Notes: a model not told the origin generated them from the letters alone. A stretch of 41,263 nucleotides of DNA from Burkholderiales bacterium (GCA_003241965.1 QBMB01000035.1:1-41263); one strand, 5' to 3'; shown: positions 9,208 through 18,771, counted from the stretch's first letter. A program made the numbers and translations.

Positions 9208-9657
9208 ATGAAATGCCCCTTCTGCGGTCACCTTGAAACCCAGGTCGTCGAGACCCGGGTGTCGGAAGACGCAGATTTCATCCGGCGCCGGCGCCAGTGC
9301 GGCCATTGCGAAAAGCGTTTCACCACCTACGAACGCCCCGAAGTGAGCTTTCCGGCGGTGGTGAAAAAAGACGGTCGCCGGGTGGACTACATGCCCGAGA
9401 AGCTCCGGGCTTCGTTTGCCCTGGCCTTGCGCAAGCGCCCGGTGAGCACAGAACAGGTGGACGCTGCAATCGAGCGCATCGAAGAAAAACTGCTCAACCT
9501 TGGCAACCGCGAGGTGGCGGCCAACCGGTTGGGAGAGATGGTCATGCGCGAGCTGAAGAAGCTCGACAAAGTGGCCTACGTGCGCTTTGCCAGCGTGTAC
9601 CGCAGCTTCGAGGACATCGACGAATTCAGGGCTCTGGTGGACGAAGTTCAGCGGTAA
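9208..9657 (+). CDS. nrdR: NrdR, ribonucleotide reductase repressor
   Basis: 149 residues, typical length. An N-terminal zinc ribbon uses Cys3, Cys6, Cys31 and Cys34 (MKCPFCGH ... CGHCEKRF), followed by an ATP-cone domain from about residue 49 ([16 protein letters not shown]). NrdR senses ATP/dATP and represses ribonucleotide reductase genes by binding NrdR boxes in their promoters. It lies 21 bases after glyA with no terminator between them, matching the common glyA-nrdR pairing. I see no NrdR box in this window, and no ribonucleotide reductase gene is present, so its targets are elsewhere. The Shine-Dalgarno is weak, suggesting translation partly coupled to glyA. Confidence 0.97.
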   Translation: MKCPFCGHLETQVVETRVSEDADFIRRRRQCGHCEKRFTTYERPEVSFPAVVKKDGRRVDYMPEKLRASFALALRKRPVSTEQVDAAIERIEEKLLNLGNREVAANRLGEMVMRELKKLDKVAYVRFASVYRSFEDIDEFRALVDEVQR

Positions 9658-9765
9658 TTTTCGGGGGCGTAGCGCCGTCCGTGAGCAAAGTCACGCGATA
9701 TGTGCCCCAGAGCCGTAGCGCCTCAAAAATGGGGCATAAAGAATTCAAAAAATACGATCCGTACG

Positions 9766-9793
9766 TTGGAAATTAGCCCTTAAAAACTATTTT
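9766..9793 (+). promoter_or_regulatory. Possible promoter of the first minor-pilin operon
   Basis: The 278-base gap after nrdR holds an AT-rich block (about 9720-9850) unlike its GC-rich surroundings. Inside it TTGGAA (9766-9771) and TATTTT (9788-9793) are 16 bases apart. The boxes are only moderate and other pairings are possible. I did not find a convincing sigma-54 promoter. The rest of the gap shows no gene. Confidence 0.33.
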
Positions 9794-9935
9794 CATTTTG
9801 TAGCTAAAAATAACGCATCGGGCGTATTTCTGGTCAACAAAAATCCAGGGCAAAGACTTCGACCGTCTGTCCCGCGCAGGGCGCACTTCAGCGTCTTCGG
9901 CGCTTGAAAAAGGGGATCACACCGAAAATCTCGAC

Positions 9936-10544
9936 GTGAAACATTCTCTTACCCGTATGCCTATCCGCGCTCGTTTCAGCGAGCAGGGTGTGACGTTGAT
10001 CGAATTGATGGTCGGCATCACGATCACTGGTGTACTCCTTGCAATCGGTGTGCCCAGTTTTCAGTCGACCATCGCCTCAAGCCGCGTCACAACAACCAAC
10101 AACGATTTCGTAAGCGCCATGGCACTGGCAAGGAGCGAGGCCATTCGTCGCGGCACCCGAATCACGGTCTGCAAGAGCGCCAACGGAACCGCCTGCGTCA
10201 CCACCGGCGACTGGGCGCAAGGTTGGATCGTGTTTGTCGACACCACCCGCGCAACGACCGATGCGGCGGTGGATACAGGTGAAGTCATCATTTCCAGAGC
10301 GCAGGCCGGCTCCGCCGGTGTCGCAATTGCAGGTGAGGCTGCTGTGGCCAATTTCATTTCCTTTTCTGCTGATGGAGCCGCTCGCAACATGGCGGGCGCC
10401 TCCCAGCAAGGGCGCATCAGGGTGTGCAGCACTTCCACGGCACTTGACAATGCAAGGCGTGCGCGTGACATCACTCTGGCGGGCACCGGAAGGCTCGCCA
10501 CCGCAACGCCCGCGTCCGTAGCAGCAACATGTCCCCTCACCTGA
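9936..10544 (+). CDS. fimT: FimT/GspH-type minor pilin, first operon
   Basis: 202 residues from a GTG at 9936; an ATG at 9957 in the same frame is an alternative and neither has a good Shine-Dalgarno. The type IV prepilin signature is EQG/VTLIELMVG, with cleavage after Gly, a hydrophobic +1 residue and Glu at +5, followed by a hydrophobic helix. The C-terminal part is of the GspH/FimT type, with phrases such as NDFVSAMALARSEAIRRG and a C-terminal cysteine. Minor pilins of this kind prime pilus assembly in the inner membrane and sit at the pilus tip with PilV, PilW, PilX and PilY1. It is the first gene of a six-gene operon; pilV begins within its last codons. Confidence 0.88.
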   Translation: MKHSLTRMPIRARFSEQGVTLIELMVGITITGVLLAIGVPSFQSTIASSRVTTTNNDFVSAMALARSEAIRRGTRITVCKSANGTACVTTGDWAQGWIVFVDTTRATTDAAVDTGEVIISRAQAGSAGVAIAGEAAVANFISFSADGAARNMAGASQQGRIRVCSTSTALDNARRARDITLAGTGRLATATPASVAATCPLT

Positions 10545-11035
10545 CCATGACGTCCATTAACAAGCATCGGTTTCAAGGCCTCAACGCCGGCATGGTCCGC
10601 CAGCGCGGCGTCGGCCTCATCGAGATACTGGTAGCGGTGCTGATCCTCTCCCTGGGCTTGCTTGGAATGGCGGGTCTGCAGGCCAACGCCTTGAAGGCGA
10701 ATCAAGGAAGCTACACACGCAGCCAAGCCGTGATGTTGAGCTACTACATTTTGGACGCAATGCGAGCCGATCGATCGGCAGCGGTTGGCTTGTCTTACAA
10801 CATGAACGCCACCTGTGCTCCTGGTGCGATCACCACGGCGGACCTCGCTGGGAATACACGCCGAGACTGGCTGACGAGCCTTCGGGCTGGTTTGGGTGAT
10901 GCCAACACCACTTGCGGCGCGATCACTTGCGACGCCCTCGGAAATTGCTCCGTGAGCATCACCTGGGACGATTCCAGGGCCACTGGCGGAACGACTCAAA
11001 CCCTTCAAACGTTCCAGACCCGGAGCCGCATATGA
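10529..11035 (+). CDS. pilV: PilV-type minor pilin, first operon
   Basis: About 168 residues. The ATG at 10529 overlaps the end of fimT by 16 bases; ATG at 10547 is equally possible. The prepilin motif is RQRG/VGLIEILVAV with Glu at +5, followed by LILSLGLLGMAGLQANALKA, the usual PilV continuation (type IV pilus modification protein PilV family). Two cysteine pairs in the C-terminal half suggest disulfides. It would join FimT, PilW and PilX in the tip-priming complex. The stop overlaps the pilW start (ATGA), showing translational coupling. Confidence 0.88.
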   Translation: MSPHLTMTSINKHRFQGLNAGMVRQRGVGLIEILVAVLILSLGLLGMAGLQANALKANQGSYTRSQAVMLSYYILDAMRADRSAAVGLSYNMNATCAPGAITTADLAGNTRRDWLTSLRAGLGDANTTCGAITCDALGNCSVSITWDDSRATGGTTQTLQTFQTRSRI

Positions 11036-12093
11036 GCGCGCGCTACCCAACCCCGTCAGTGAGGAATTGCCGTCAAGCTGGCTTCAGCCTGATAGAGCTC
11101 ATGGTTGCGCTCGTGCTGGGTCTGGTGGTCATTGGCGGAGTGATCAACATCTTCCTGACCAACCAGCAATCCTCCCGTTCCAACGAAGACTTGGGTCGCC
11201 TCCAGGAAAGTGCCCGGCTCTCGTTCGAACTGATGGCAAGAGAAGTCAGGCAGAGCGGTGGCAATCTCTGTGGCGCCCAAGTCACGGCCAATGTGTTGAA
11301 CATCAATGCAGGCAACGACTGGTGGGCGAACTGGGATGGCGGCACGTTGCGCGGATATGCGCCAACTGTCGAAGCCACAGGGATAGTTGCCATTGGCGCT
11401 GGAGTTGGCCAGCGCACCAACAACTCGGATGCATTGAAGGTGTTGAGTGGAGGGATGTTCAACGGTGTTCCCATCACATCTCACGATGCGGCGACAGGCG
11501 TGGTCACCCTGGCCACCACCAATCACGGCTTTGCGGCAGACAACTACGTGGTGATCTGCGATGGCGAGTCGGCAGCCATTGCTCAAGCGACTGCCGTTTC
11601 GAACGCGGGTGTGGGCACGATAACGCATGGTGTGGGTGGCGCGGCTGCGGCGACCTCAACCACGCCTGCCCGCCCGGGCAATTGCGCGATCGGTATCAAC
11701 TTCCCGGCTCCTTGCGCCACGCCAAATTCACGCAACTTTGCCGCTGGTGGCTACGTCACACGCTACAGCGCGAACACCTGGTTTGTGGGCAACAACGCCC
11801 GGGGGGGGACTTCTCTATTTCGCATTGGGCCAGACGACCTTGTTCCAGTAGAGGTCGCCGAAGGCGTGATCAACATGACGATCGAATACCTGACGACCAA
11901 CGGCACCGTGTTGGCAAACGACTGGGTGGACGCGACCACGATCACCAACTGGACCCCAACCGCAGCCAATCAAGTGGTTGCGGTGCGCTTGCAGCTGGAC
12001 CTGCAATCCCTGAACAGAACAGGCACGGATCAGGCTCCACTTCGCCGCCAGCTCATTCACGTGGTCAACCTGCGCAACCGAGCTACCCCATGA
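11032..12093 (+). CDS. pilW: PilW-type minor pilin, first operon
   Basis: 353 residues from ATG 11032, which overlaps the pilV stop in an ATGA arrangement; the frame is open further upstream but that part lies inside pilV. The prepilin motif AG/FSLIELMVALVLGLVVIGG has Glu at +5. The remainder is a long PilW-type body with GRLQESARLSFELMAREVRQSGG directly after the helix, as in PilW/GspJ-like tip subunits. At about 350 residues it is a large minor pilin, normal for PilW of betaproteobacteria. It is about 100 residues longer than the second-operon PilW at 20565-21326. Its stop overlaps pilX (ATGA). Confidence 0.88.
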   Translation: MSARYPTPSVRNCRQAGFSLIELMVALVLGLVVIGGVINIFLTNQQSSRSNEDLGRLQESARLSFELMAREVRQSGGNLCGAQVTANVLNINAGNDWWANWDGGTLRGYAPTVEATGIVAIGAGVGQRTNNSDALKVLSGGMFNGVPITSHDAATGVVTLATTNHGFAADNYVVICDGESAAIAQATAVSNAGVGTITHGVGGAAAATSTTPARPGNCAIGINFPAPCATPNSRNFAAGGYVTRYSANTWFVGNNARGGTSLFRIGPDDLVPVEVAEGVINMTIEYLTTNGTVLANDWVDATTITNWTPTAANQVVAVRLQLDLQSLNRTGTDQAPLRRQLIHVVNLRNRATP

Positions 12094-12650
12094 AATTGCC
12101 CCCCGCTTCAAGAAATATTCGGTCCCGTCAGGTGCGTCGCCAAGCGCAGAGCGGGATTGCACTTGTCGTTGCATTGATTTTGCTGGTGGTCATGACATTG
12201 GTAGGCCTGAGTGGCCTGCGCAGCGTGACGATGGAAGAGCGGATGACAGCGAACACATTCGATCGCAGCGTCTCATTCCAGGGCGCCGAGGCGGCACTCA
12301 AACAAGCGGAAGCTTTTGTGGAAGCCAACAAGGCTTTGGCGGCGTTGCAGCCCGCTGCTGGAGCGGCCTGCAATGCCGGCAATGGCGTTTGTGGCGCACC
12401 CAACCCCGCAACGCTTGAGCGCTGGTTTGACAACACCTCGCCCCCTTGGTTCGATGCCACCGCGCTCGACAACGGCGGCATCACCATCACGCCGCAATAC
12501 ATGATCGAGTACCTGGGCAACGGCTTCACGTGCTCGCCCGGCGTCACCGGCAGCGCCACCAACTGCTCGCGCTACCGCATCACAGCCCGCAGCAACGCAG
12601 GCGCCGACCGCTCGGTGGTCATCCTGCAATCGATTTACGCACCGCTCTGA
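12090..12650 (+). CDS. pilX: PilX-type minor pilin, first operon
   Basis: 186 residues from ATG 12090, which overlaps the pilW stop. The motif is QSG/IALVVALILLVVMTLVGLSG. Residue +5 is Val instead of Glu, as in the GspK-like subunits that cap the tip, so I do not count this as damage. MEERMTANTFDRSVSFQGAEAAL after the helix is typical of PilX. The C-terminal half contains several cysteines. The stop lies 18 bases before the pilY1 ATG. Confidence 0.87.
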   Translation: MKLPPASRNIRSRQVRRQAQSGIALVVALILLVVMTLVGLSGLRSVTMEERMTANTFDRSVSFQGAEAALKQAEAFVEANKALAALQPAAGAACNAGNGVCGAPNPATLERWFDNTSPPWFDATALDNGGITITPQYMIEYLGNGFTCSPGVTGSATNCSRYRITARSNAGADRSVVILQSIYAPL

Positions 12651-12668
12651 AGCCTGGGAGAGAACGCC

Positions 12669-15600
12669 ATGACAGTCCTGTCCACCTTGAATCGCGCGCT
12701 GCAAGCTGCAGCCATCACGGCCGTTCTCGCCACCACGGTCACGGTCAGCGCATTGGACTGGCCGACCAAGCCGCTCAGTGCCACGGTCAGCGCAAAACCG
12801 CTGACGATGCTGATCGCAGGCCGGGATCACAAGTTCTTTTACGAGGCTTACAACGACGCCAGCGACATCGACGGCGACGGCACACTCGATACCCGCTTCA
12901 AGCCCGGAATCACCTACTACGGCCTGTACGACTCAACGCTCTGCTACGGCTACTCGGGGGCCGACAACACAGGGCTTTTTCAACCTCTGGGCACAGCAGA
13001 TACCGCAGGTCGATGCACAGGCGGATCCACCAGTGGGGATTGGTCAGGAAACTGGTTGAACTACGTCACCACCAGCCGCATTGATGCCCTCCGAAAAGTT
13101 CTGTACGGCGGAACACGCGAAGTGGACAGCACGACCCAGACGGTACTTCGGCGCTCCTACATTCCCCAAGACGCGCACAGCTGGGGCAAGGAGTACCACC
13201 GCAGCCATGGCTACAACATCAGCGACTACACCGATCTGGCCGATCTCACGGCAGACAACGTCAGGCACTTCTTTGGCAACTTGACGGCCAACCGCGGCAC
13301 CAACTGCAGCACGCTCGATACCTGCAGCAACCTGCCTCCTTTGCTTCGAATTCGAACCACGGTGGGCAACAACGCCCGTATCTGGGAGTGGGCATCGAAA
13401 GAACGCCCCGTCCTGCAAGACAACTTGTCGACAGGCAACTTCCCGGCTGGCACCGGGAATGAGAGAAACCTCACCGTGCGCGTGGAAGTCTGCACGACCA
13501 CCTTCAACAACGGCTGCAAACGATATCCCAACGGGCAGTACAAGCCGGTCGGCTTGCTGCACGACTATGGCGAGACCGACGCCATGCTGTTCGGCCTGAT
13601 CACCGGCAGCTACGACCAGCACATGTCGGGCGGACGTCTGCGCAAGGTCGTCTCTTCATTCAGTGACGAAGTCACTGCATCAACCGGCCAGTTCGTGACC
13701 GGTGCAAAGATCGTCACCACCTTCGACAAGCTGCGCATCCGTGGCTTCAACCAGAGCAGCAACTCCAGCGAATACTGGAAGTCTGACCCCTACACGGACT
13801 CCGCCAAGTCACCCACCGAAGGTCAATTGATCGACTGGGGTAACCCGATCGGCGAGATGATGTACGAGGGCATCCGCTATTTCAGTGGAAAGAGTGCTGC
13901 AACCTCTGCGTACAACACCTCCACCACTTTCGACACCGCAGTCGGCCTGGGCTCGGCCACTTGGGACGATCCTTACGACAAGGTCAACAGCGCAGCGAAG
14001 GCCTCTTTCTGTGCGCGCGCGAACTTCCTGGTGATCTCCGACATCAACCCATCGTTTGATTCCGACCAGGTTCCAGGCAGTTACTGGAACGTACGAGGGA
14101 GCAACTCAAAGTTCACGGGCGACATCGGCACCATCAACTCCGAGCTGCTTGCCAAAACAATTGGCGATGTGGAGGCGCTGACCAATGAGCTGTTCTTCAT
14201 TGGAGAGGTGGGTACCAACAACGACACGGCACCCACTCCCAAAACCTTGACATCGCTGGGCAGGGCACGAGGACTCTCACCTGAAGAGCCGACCAAACAG
14301 GGATCATTCTCTGCCGCCGCCATGGCCTACTACGCAAAGACCGTGGACTTGAGAACAGAGGCTGGTCTCACGGGCAATCAGACCGTCGACACCTACGCGG
14401 TGGCCTTGAGTTCGCCCCTGCCGCGCATCGAAGCCCGCATGAACGGCGGCAACATCATCAGTCTCGTGCCGTTTGCAAAGTCGGTTGGTGGTTCCGGCAT
14501 CAACCGTGCCAAGGGAAACTACCAGCCCACCAACCAGATCGTTGATTTCTACGTGGAGCAAATTGCAAACGCTTCAGGTGCCACCGGTCCAGACTATGAC
14601 GCCGCCATCAACGGTGGGCGCTACTACGCGCGGTTCCAGATCAACTACGAAGACGTGGAGCAAGGGGGTGACCACGACATGGACGCCATTGCCGAGTACA
14701 CGGTGCAGGTGACCGCCTCCAACACGCTGCAAGTCATCGTGCGCCCGACCTACCAGGCGGGTGGCATGCAGCAGAACATGGGCTACGTGATTTCTGGCAC
14801 CACCAAAGACGGGGTCTACCTGGTGGCCCAGGACGAAAGCGGCAACCCTGCTTACTACCTCAACGTGCCGACCGCGACGTCTGTGCCCAACGGTTGCGAC
14901 TTGCCCACGGTTCCAGCTGGTTGTGCACCACTGCCCACCATTGGTCAGACACCGCTGACCTTCGATTTCACGCCCAGCACCTCCGGTGGCGCACGTCTGC
15001 TGAAAGACCCACTTTGGTACGCCGCCAAGTGGGGCGGATTCATCGACCGCAACAGCAGCGGCACGCCCGATCTGGAACTGGAATACAGCCCAGACGGTGA
15101 CTTGGCCAAAACGCCCGATACCTATTTTCTGGTGCAGAACCCGCTGAAATTGCGCGAATCGCTCAAGAAAGCGTTCGACAACATCGTGCAGCGCAGCGGC
15201 TCAGGTGGCAACGTCATCGCCAACAGCACGTCGGTGCAAGCCAACTCTCTGGTGTTTCAGGGCAGCTTCAATGCCACGAACTGGTCGGGCGATCTTGCTG
15301 CATATGCTGTCACTTCAGCCGGCGTGAGCGCAAACGCCCAATGGAAAGCTGCAGACACCATTCCCGCAGAGGCGTCGCGTCGCATTGTCTACAGGTCACC
15401 GATGGATGGAGTGTCTCGGCTCTTCACTCGAACCTCCATGAACACATCTCTTGATTGGCCAAACTTTGGAAGCACGAACCCAGAGCGTCGCGTCATGTTG
15501 AGCTACCTGAGAGGCGACACGTCCGCAGAGATCCGCAACGGCGGAACAATGCGCAATCGCTCCAACACGACCGTGCTGGGCGACATTTCACATTCATCAC

Positions 15601-17084
15601 CGGCTTTTGTGAATGACAGTGGCGTAGCCACCGATCCGGGCACCGTTTTCATTGGCTCGAACGACGGCATGCTGCACGCGTTCAACGCCTCCACCGGAGT
15701 TGAGCGATTTGCCTACATTCCCAGTGCAGTGATGCCAACCACCAATACGGCGTCCAGCGGTCTGCGTGCGCTGGCCCAGGTGACCTACAACGACCAGCAC
15801 AAATACTTTGTTGATGGAGACATTGCCGTTTCCAGCCGCAACCAGCTCAACAACAAGAACTACCTGGTGGGAACACTGGGTCGTGGTGGCAAAGGCATGT
15901 TCGCCCTGGATGTGACCAACCCGGACACTTTCTCACCCAGCGAAGTGCTGTGGGAGAGCTTTGGTGCCGACGCCGACATGGGGCACATCCTGGGTCGGCC
16001 GGTGATTGCCCGCATGGAAAACGGCGAGTGGGCCGTGATCGTGGGCAACGGCTACAACAGCCGTACCATCGAAAGCAATTCCAAAGCCGTGCTGTTCATA
16101 TACGAGCTGGCTACCGGCAATCTCATCCGCAAGATCGACACCGGTGCAGCGGGCGACAATGGCCTGGCCCCTCCTGGCGTGTACGACTCGGACAACAACG
16201 GTCGCATCGACACCATCTATGCGGGTGATCTGAAGGGCAACGTCTGGAAGTTCAATGTGGCCAGCGCCGCGCCGGCAAGCTGGGACGTTGCACTCGGCGG
16301 TCAGCCCATGTTCAAGGCGGTGGACTTGGCCAACAAGGCCCAGCCTATCACCAGCCCAATGAGCGTGTCCCGCAATACCGTGTCCGGGTCGCCCAATGCG
16401 GGGGCCACCTTCATACATTTCGGTACCGGGAGCTACTTCCGCACCACAGACCCGAACGACACGTCACCACAGACTTTGTACGGCCTGATTGACCGCAACA
16501 TCCAGCTTGAAAACCAGTTCAGCCCCACCACCAAGCTGTTGCAACGGCGGGTGGAGTACACAGGGGTCTTCGCAGGATCCAACGTGCGAGCCTTTGAAAA
16601 GGCATCAGCCACCGACATGACTGGCAAGGACGGTTTCTACATGAACTTGCCAAGCACAGGAGAGCGCGTGGTCACAGCGGCGTCGGTTTACAACCTGAAC
16701 GGTCCCGTGTTGCTCTTCAGCAGCATAGTCCCCGTGTTTGACGAATGCTCCCCTGGGGGAAGCGGATTCCTGAATGCCATTGAGCCTTACAGCGGTGGCC
16801 GCATCACCCGCCCCTTCTTCAACATCAACCGCAACAACACCTACAACGACGACGTGATGGACAGCAGTTATGCATCCCAGATCACAGGTCTGACAGACTC
16901 GAACAACTCCGACCGTTTCATTGGATCGATCGATCTTGGCATCGGCAATCCTGGCCAGGCCACGGTGATCGACAATCAGGTGGTAGTTGGCGGCTCGGAC
17001 AACAAACGGGCGTCTCTGGCCACCAATCCCGGTTCGATCACGGCCCGCGGGCGCTTGTCTTGGCGCGAAATCGTGCGCGATTGA
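12669..17084 (+). CDS. pilY1: PilY1 tip protein, first operon (no vWA metal site)
   Basis: 1471 residues; GGGAGAG precedes the ATG. A Sec signal peptide is followed by an Ala-x-Ala-like site near residue 29. Unlike the second PilY1 in this window, the N-terminal part has no DxSxS metal site. It reads LTMLIAGRDHKFFYEAYNDASDIDGDGTLD, abbreviated here as a GRDHKFFYEAYNDAS block followed by a calcium-loop-like D66-x-D-x-D-G-x-x-D74. The C-terminal third is the PilY1 beta-propeller: FIGSNDGMLHAFNASTGVER, VGTLGRGGKGMFALDVTNPD and the calcium loop at D1173-S-D-N-N-G-R-I-D1181 followed by YAGDLKGNVWKFN. PilY1 sits at the pilus tip or outer membrane and acts in adhesion, pilus extension and surface sensing. 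It lies between pilX and pilE of the same operon. Confidence 0.93.
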   Translation: MTVLSTLNRALQAAAITAVLATTVTVSALDWPTKPLSATVSAKPLTMLIAGRDHKFFYEAYNDASDIDGDGTLDTRFKPGITYYGLYDSTLCYGYSGADNTGLFQPLGTADTAGRCTGGSTSGDWSGNWLNYVTTSRIDALRKVLYGGTREVDSTTQTVLRRSYIPQDAHSWGKEYHRSHGYNISDYTDLADLTADNVRHFFGNLTANRGTNCSTLDTCSNLPPLLRIRTTVGNNARIWEWASKERPVLQDNLSTGNFPAGTGNERNLTVRVEVCTTTFNNGCKRYPNGQYKPVGLLHDYGETDAMLFGLITGSYDQHMSGGRLRKVVSSFSDEVTASTGQFVTGAKIVTTFDKLRIRGFNQSSNSSEYWKSDPYTDSAKSPTEGQLIDWGNPIGEMMYEGIRYFSGKSAATSAYNTSTTFDTAVGLGSATWDDPYDKVNSAAKASFCARANFLVISDINPSFDSDQVPGSYWNVRGSNSKFTGDIGTINSELLAKTIGDVEALTNELFFIGEVGTNNDTAPTPKTLTSLGRARGLSPEEPTKQGSFSAAAMAYYAKTVDLRTEAGLTGNQTVDTYAVALSSPLPRIEARMNGGNIISLVPFAKSVGGSGINRAKGNYQPTNQIVDFYVEQIANASGATGPDYDAAINGGRYYARFQINYEDVEQGGDHDMDAIAEYTVQVTASNTLQVIVRPTYQAGGMQQNMGYVISGTTKDGVYLVAQDESGNPAYYLNVPTATSVPNGCDLPTVPAGCAPLPTIGQTPLTFDFTPSTSGGARLLKDPLWYAAKWGGFIDRNSSGTPDLELEYSPDGDLAKTPDTYFLVQNPLKLRESLKKAFDNIVQRSGSGGNVIANSTSVQANSLVFQGSFNATNWSGDLAAYAVTSAGVSANAQWKAADTIPAEASRRIVYRSPMDGVSRLFTRTSMNTSLDWPNFGSTNPERRVMLSYLRGDTSAEIRNGGTMRNRSNTTVLGDISHSSPAFVNDSGVATDPGTVFIGSNDGMLHAFNASTGVERFAYIPSAVMPTTNTASSGLRALAQVTYNDQHKYFVDGDIAVSSRNQLNNKNYLVGTLGRGGKGMFALDVTNPDTFSPSEVLWESFGADADMGHILGRPVIARMENGEWAVIVGNGYNSRTIESNSKAVLFIYELATGNLIRKIDTGAAGDNGLAPPGVYDSDNNGRIDTIYAGDLKGNVWKFNVASAAPASWDVALGGQPMFKAVDLANKAQPITSPMSVSRNTVSGSPNAGATFIHFGTGSYFRTTDPNDTSPQTLYGLIDRNIQLENQFSPTTKLLQRRVEYTGVFAGSNVRAFEKASATDMTGKDGFYMNLPSTGERVVTAASVYNLNGPVLLFSSIVPVFDECSPGGSGFLNAIEPYSGGRITRPFFNINRNNTYNDDVMDSSYASQITGLTDSNNSDRFIGSIDLGIGNPGQATVIDNQVVVGGSDNKRASLATNPGSITARGRLSWREIVRD

Positions 17085-17110
17085 TCAGACCCTTCAGAAA
17101 GCGATCCAAG

Positions 17111-17614
17111 ATGTTCACGATGTCCCTTGTTCACACACCGTCCACACGCCGCCAGCGCGGCTTCACCCTGGTCGAGTTGATGATCGTGGTGGCCATCGTG
17201 GGTATCCTGAGCGCATTGGCCTACCCGAGCTATCAGACATACGTGCAAAAGACCCGGCGTGTTGCAGCCGCGGGCTGCTTGATGGAACTGGCTCAGTGGA
17301 TGGAGCGCAACTACACCACGTGTCTGCGATACGACCGCACCGGTACAGCGCCAGCGTGCGGCACCGCTGTGGCCAATGCCCAGTTGCCCGCCCTGAACTG
17401 CCGCAACGAGCTGAACAATTCCTACACCTTCCAGTTCACAGCCGCCGTTGCGCCTGCCACCAACCCGGCCCAGGCGGCCTATGCGCTTGAAGCCGCCCCC
17501 GGCGCCATACAGGCGGGCGACACGCGCTGCGCCACCCTTACACTGAATCAGGCGGGCGTCAAAGGCGCGACGGGCACCGACTCGGCCACCGCGGCCAATT
17601 CCTGCTGGCGGTGA
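17111..17614 (+). CDS. pilE: PilE-type pilin, first operon
   Basis: 167 residues from ATG 17111; ATG 17120 is an alternative, and a frame extension to 17060 lies inside pilY1. The prepilin motif QRG/FTLVELMIVVAIVGILSALAYPSYQTYV is of the standard PilE class (cleavage after Gly, Phe +1, Glu +5). The GCLMELAQWMERNYTT segment and the Cys-Trp-Arg C-terminus are shared with the two other PilE-like proteins here (18868 and 25518), so it belongs to the tip-associated PilE/ComP-like branch and need not be the major subunit. The stop overlaps a possible GTG start of ribD (GTGA), so translation may run on into ribD. Confidence 0.88.
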   Translation: MFTMSLVHTPSTRRQRGFTLVELMIVVAIVGILSALAYPSYQTYVQKTRRVAAAGCLMELAQWMERNYTTCLRYDRTGTAPACGTAVANAQLPALNCRNELNNSYTFQFTAAVAPATNPAQAAYALEAAPGAIQAGDTRCATLTLNQAGVKGATGTDSATAANSCWR

Positions 17615-17625
17615 CAGCGCCCGAC

Positions 17626-18771
17626 ATGACATTGGGCCCTTGGGACCGCGCCCTCAGTCTCGCGGCGCAGGCCTTGTATGTGTCCAACCCCAACCCGCGT
17701 GTGGGTTGCGTGATCCTTGCTGCAGACGGAACCCTGATCGGCCAAGGCCACACCCAGCAGGCCGGCGGCCCGCACGCCGAAGTCATGGCCCTGCGGGAGG
17801 CCCAGGCCAAAGGTCATTCGGTGGTTGGCGCCACTGCCTATGTGACTTTGGAGCCCTGCTCCCATCACGGCCGCACCCCGCCTTGTTGCGACGCATTGAT
17901 CGCAGCCCGGGTGGCCAAAGTGGTGGTGGCCAGCGCTGACCCGAACCCCTTGGTTGCCGGTCGTGGGCTCGCGCGACTAAGGGCGGCAGGTATCGAGGTG
18001 GAGCTTCTGCCTCCTGACAGCGAAACTGCACGCGCCTCACGCGAACTCAACATCGGCTTTTTCAGCCGCATGGTGCGCGGTATCCCCTGGGTCCGCATGA
18101 AGATGGCGGCCTCGCTGGACGGCACGAGCGCGCTGGAGAACGGCGCCAGCCAATGGATCACCGGTGAGCTCGCGCGCGCTGATGGCCACGCCTGGCGCGC
18201 TCGCGCGTGTGCCGTGCTCACGGGCATCGGTACGGTACTGCAAGACGATCCCAAGCTGGACGTGCGGCGGGATGGCACCACCCGACAGCCGCACCTGGTG
18301 CTGGTGGACAGCGATCTCAACACGCCGCTTTCCGCGCGCCTGTTCGAGCCGGCTGATCGTGGCCTGCCGCGTCAGATCTGGATCTACCACGCTGTGCTGG
18401 ACGAAGCGAAGCAGGCTGCACTGACACAGCGTGGGGCTGTACTCATTCACAAGCCAAGTGCCACGGGCAAGGTCGATCTGCCTGCGATGCTGCGCGACTT
18501 GGGCCTGAGGGAGGTGAACGAGTTGCACGTGGAAGCGGGCCAGAAGCTCAACGGCTCGTTCCTGCGCGAAGGCCTGGCGGATGAGCTGCTTGCATACCTC
18601 GCGCCCAAGCTGCTGGGGCAAGGTGCCGGTATGTCCACTTTCGGGCCATTGCAGCGGCTACAAGACGGTGTATCGCTCGATTTTTTGTCGGTAGATCGGA
18701 TCGGTGCCGATCTGCGCATCCTCGCGCGGGTTCAAGGCCGCGACGGGTTCCTGCACGAAACAGAGGCTTGA
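17626..18771 (+). CDS. ribD: RibD, riboflavin deaminase/reductase
   Basis: 381 residues from ATG 17626; a GTG at 17611 overlapping the pilE stop would add five residues. The N-terminal deaminase domain has the zinc motif H50-A-E52 and EPC78SHHGRTPPC87. The C-terminal reductase domain begins near residue 145 (GIPWVRMKMAASLDGTSAL). The enzyme deaminates the pyrimidine and reduces the ribose side chain, two successive steps of riboflavin synthesis. It is separated from the rest of the riboflavin genes (ribE at 26001) by the second pilin operon and has at most 11 bases between itself and the first pilin operon. I see no own promoter, so it may depend on pilin-operon transcription. Confidence 0.96.
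   Translation: MTLGPWDRALSLAAQALYVSNPNPRVGCVILAADGTLIGQGHTQQAGGPHAEVMALREAQAKGHSVVGATAYVTLEPCSHHGRTPPCCDALIAARVAKVVVASADPNPLVAGRGLARLRAAGIEVELLPPDSETARASRELNIGFFSRMVRGIPWVRMKMAASLDGTSALENGASQWITGELARADGHAWRARACAVLTGIGTVLQDDPKLDVRRDGTTRQPHLVLVDSDLNTPLSARLFEPADRGLPRQIWIYHAVLDEAKQAALTQRGAVLIHKPSATGKVDLPAMLRDLGLREVNELHVEAGQKLNGSFLREGLADELLAYLAPKLLGQGAGMSTFGPLQRLQDGVSLDFLSVDRIGADLRILARVQGRDGFLHETEA

Noticed and set aside
7684-9306. A 540-codon minus-strand open frame opposite glyA
   Set aside because: It spans the riboswitch, glyA and the start of nrdR in antisense, with repetitive His/Gly/Val composition typical of shadow frames.
12090-12650. PilX taken as damaged because Glu +5 is absent
   Set aside because: The second-operon PilX also lacks Glu +5 and GspK-like tip subunits are known to do so, so this is a family trait.
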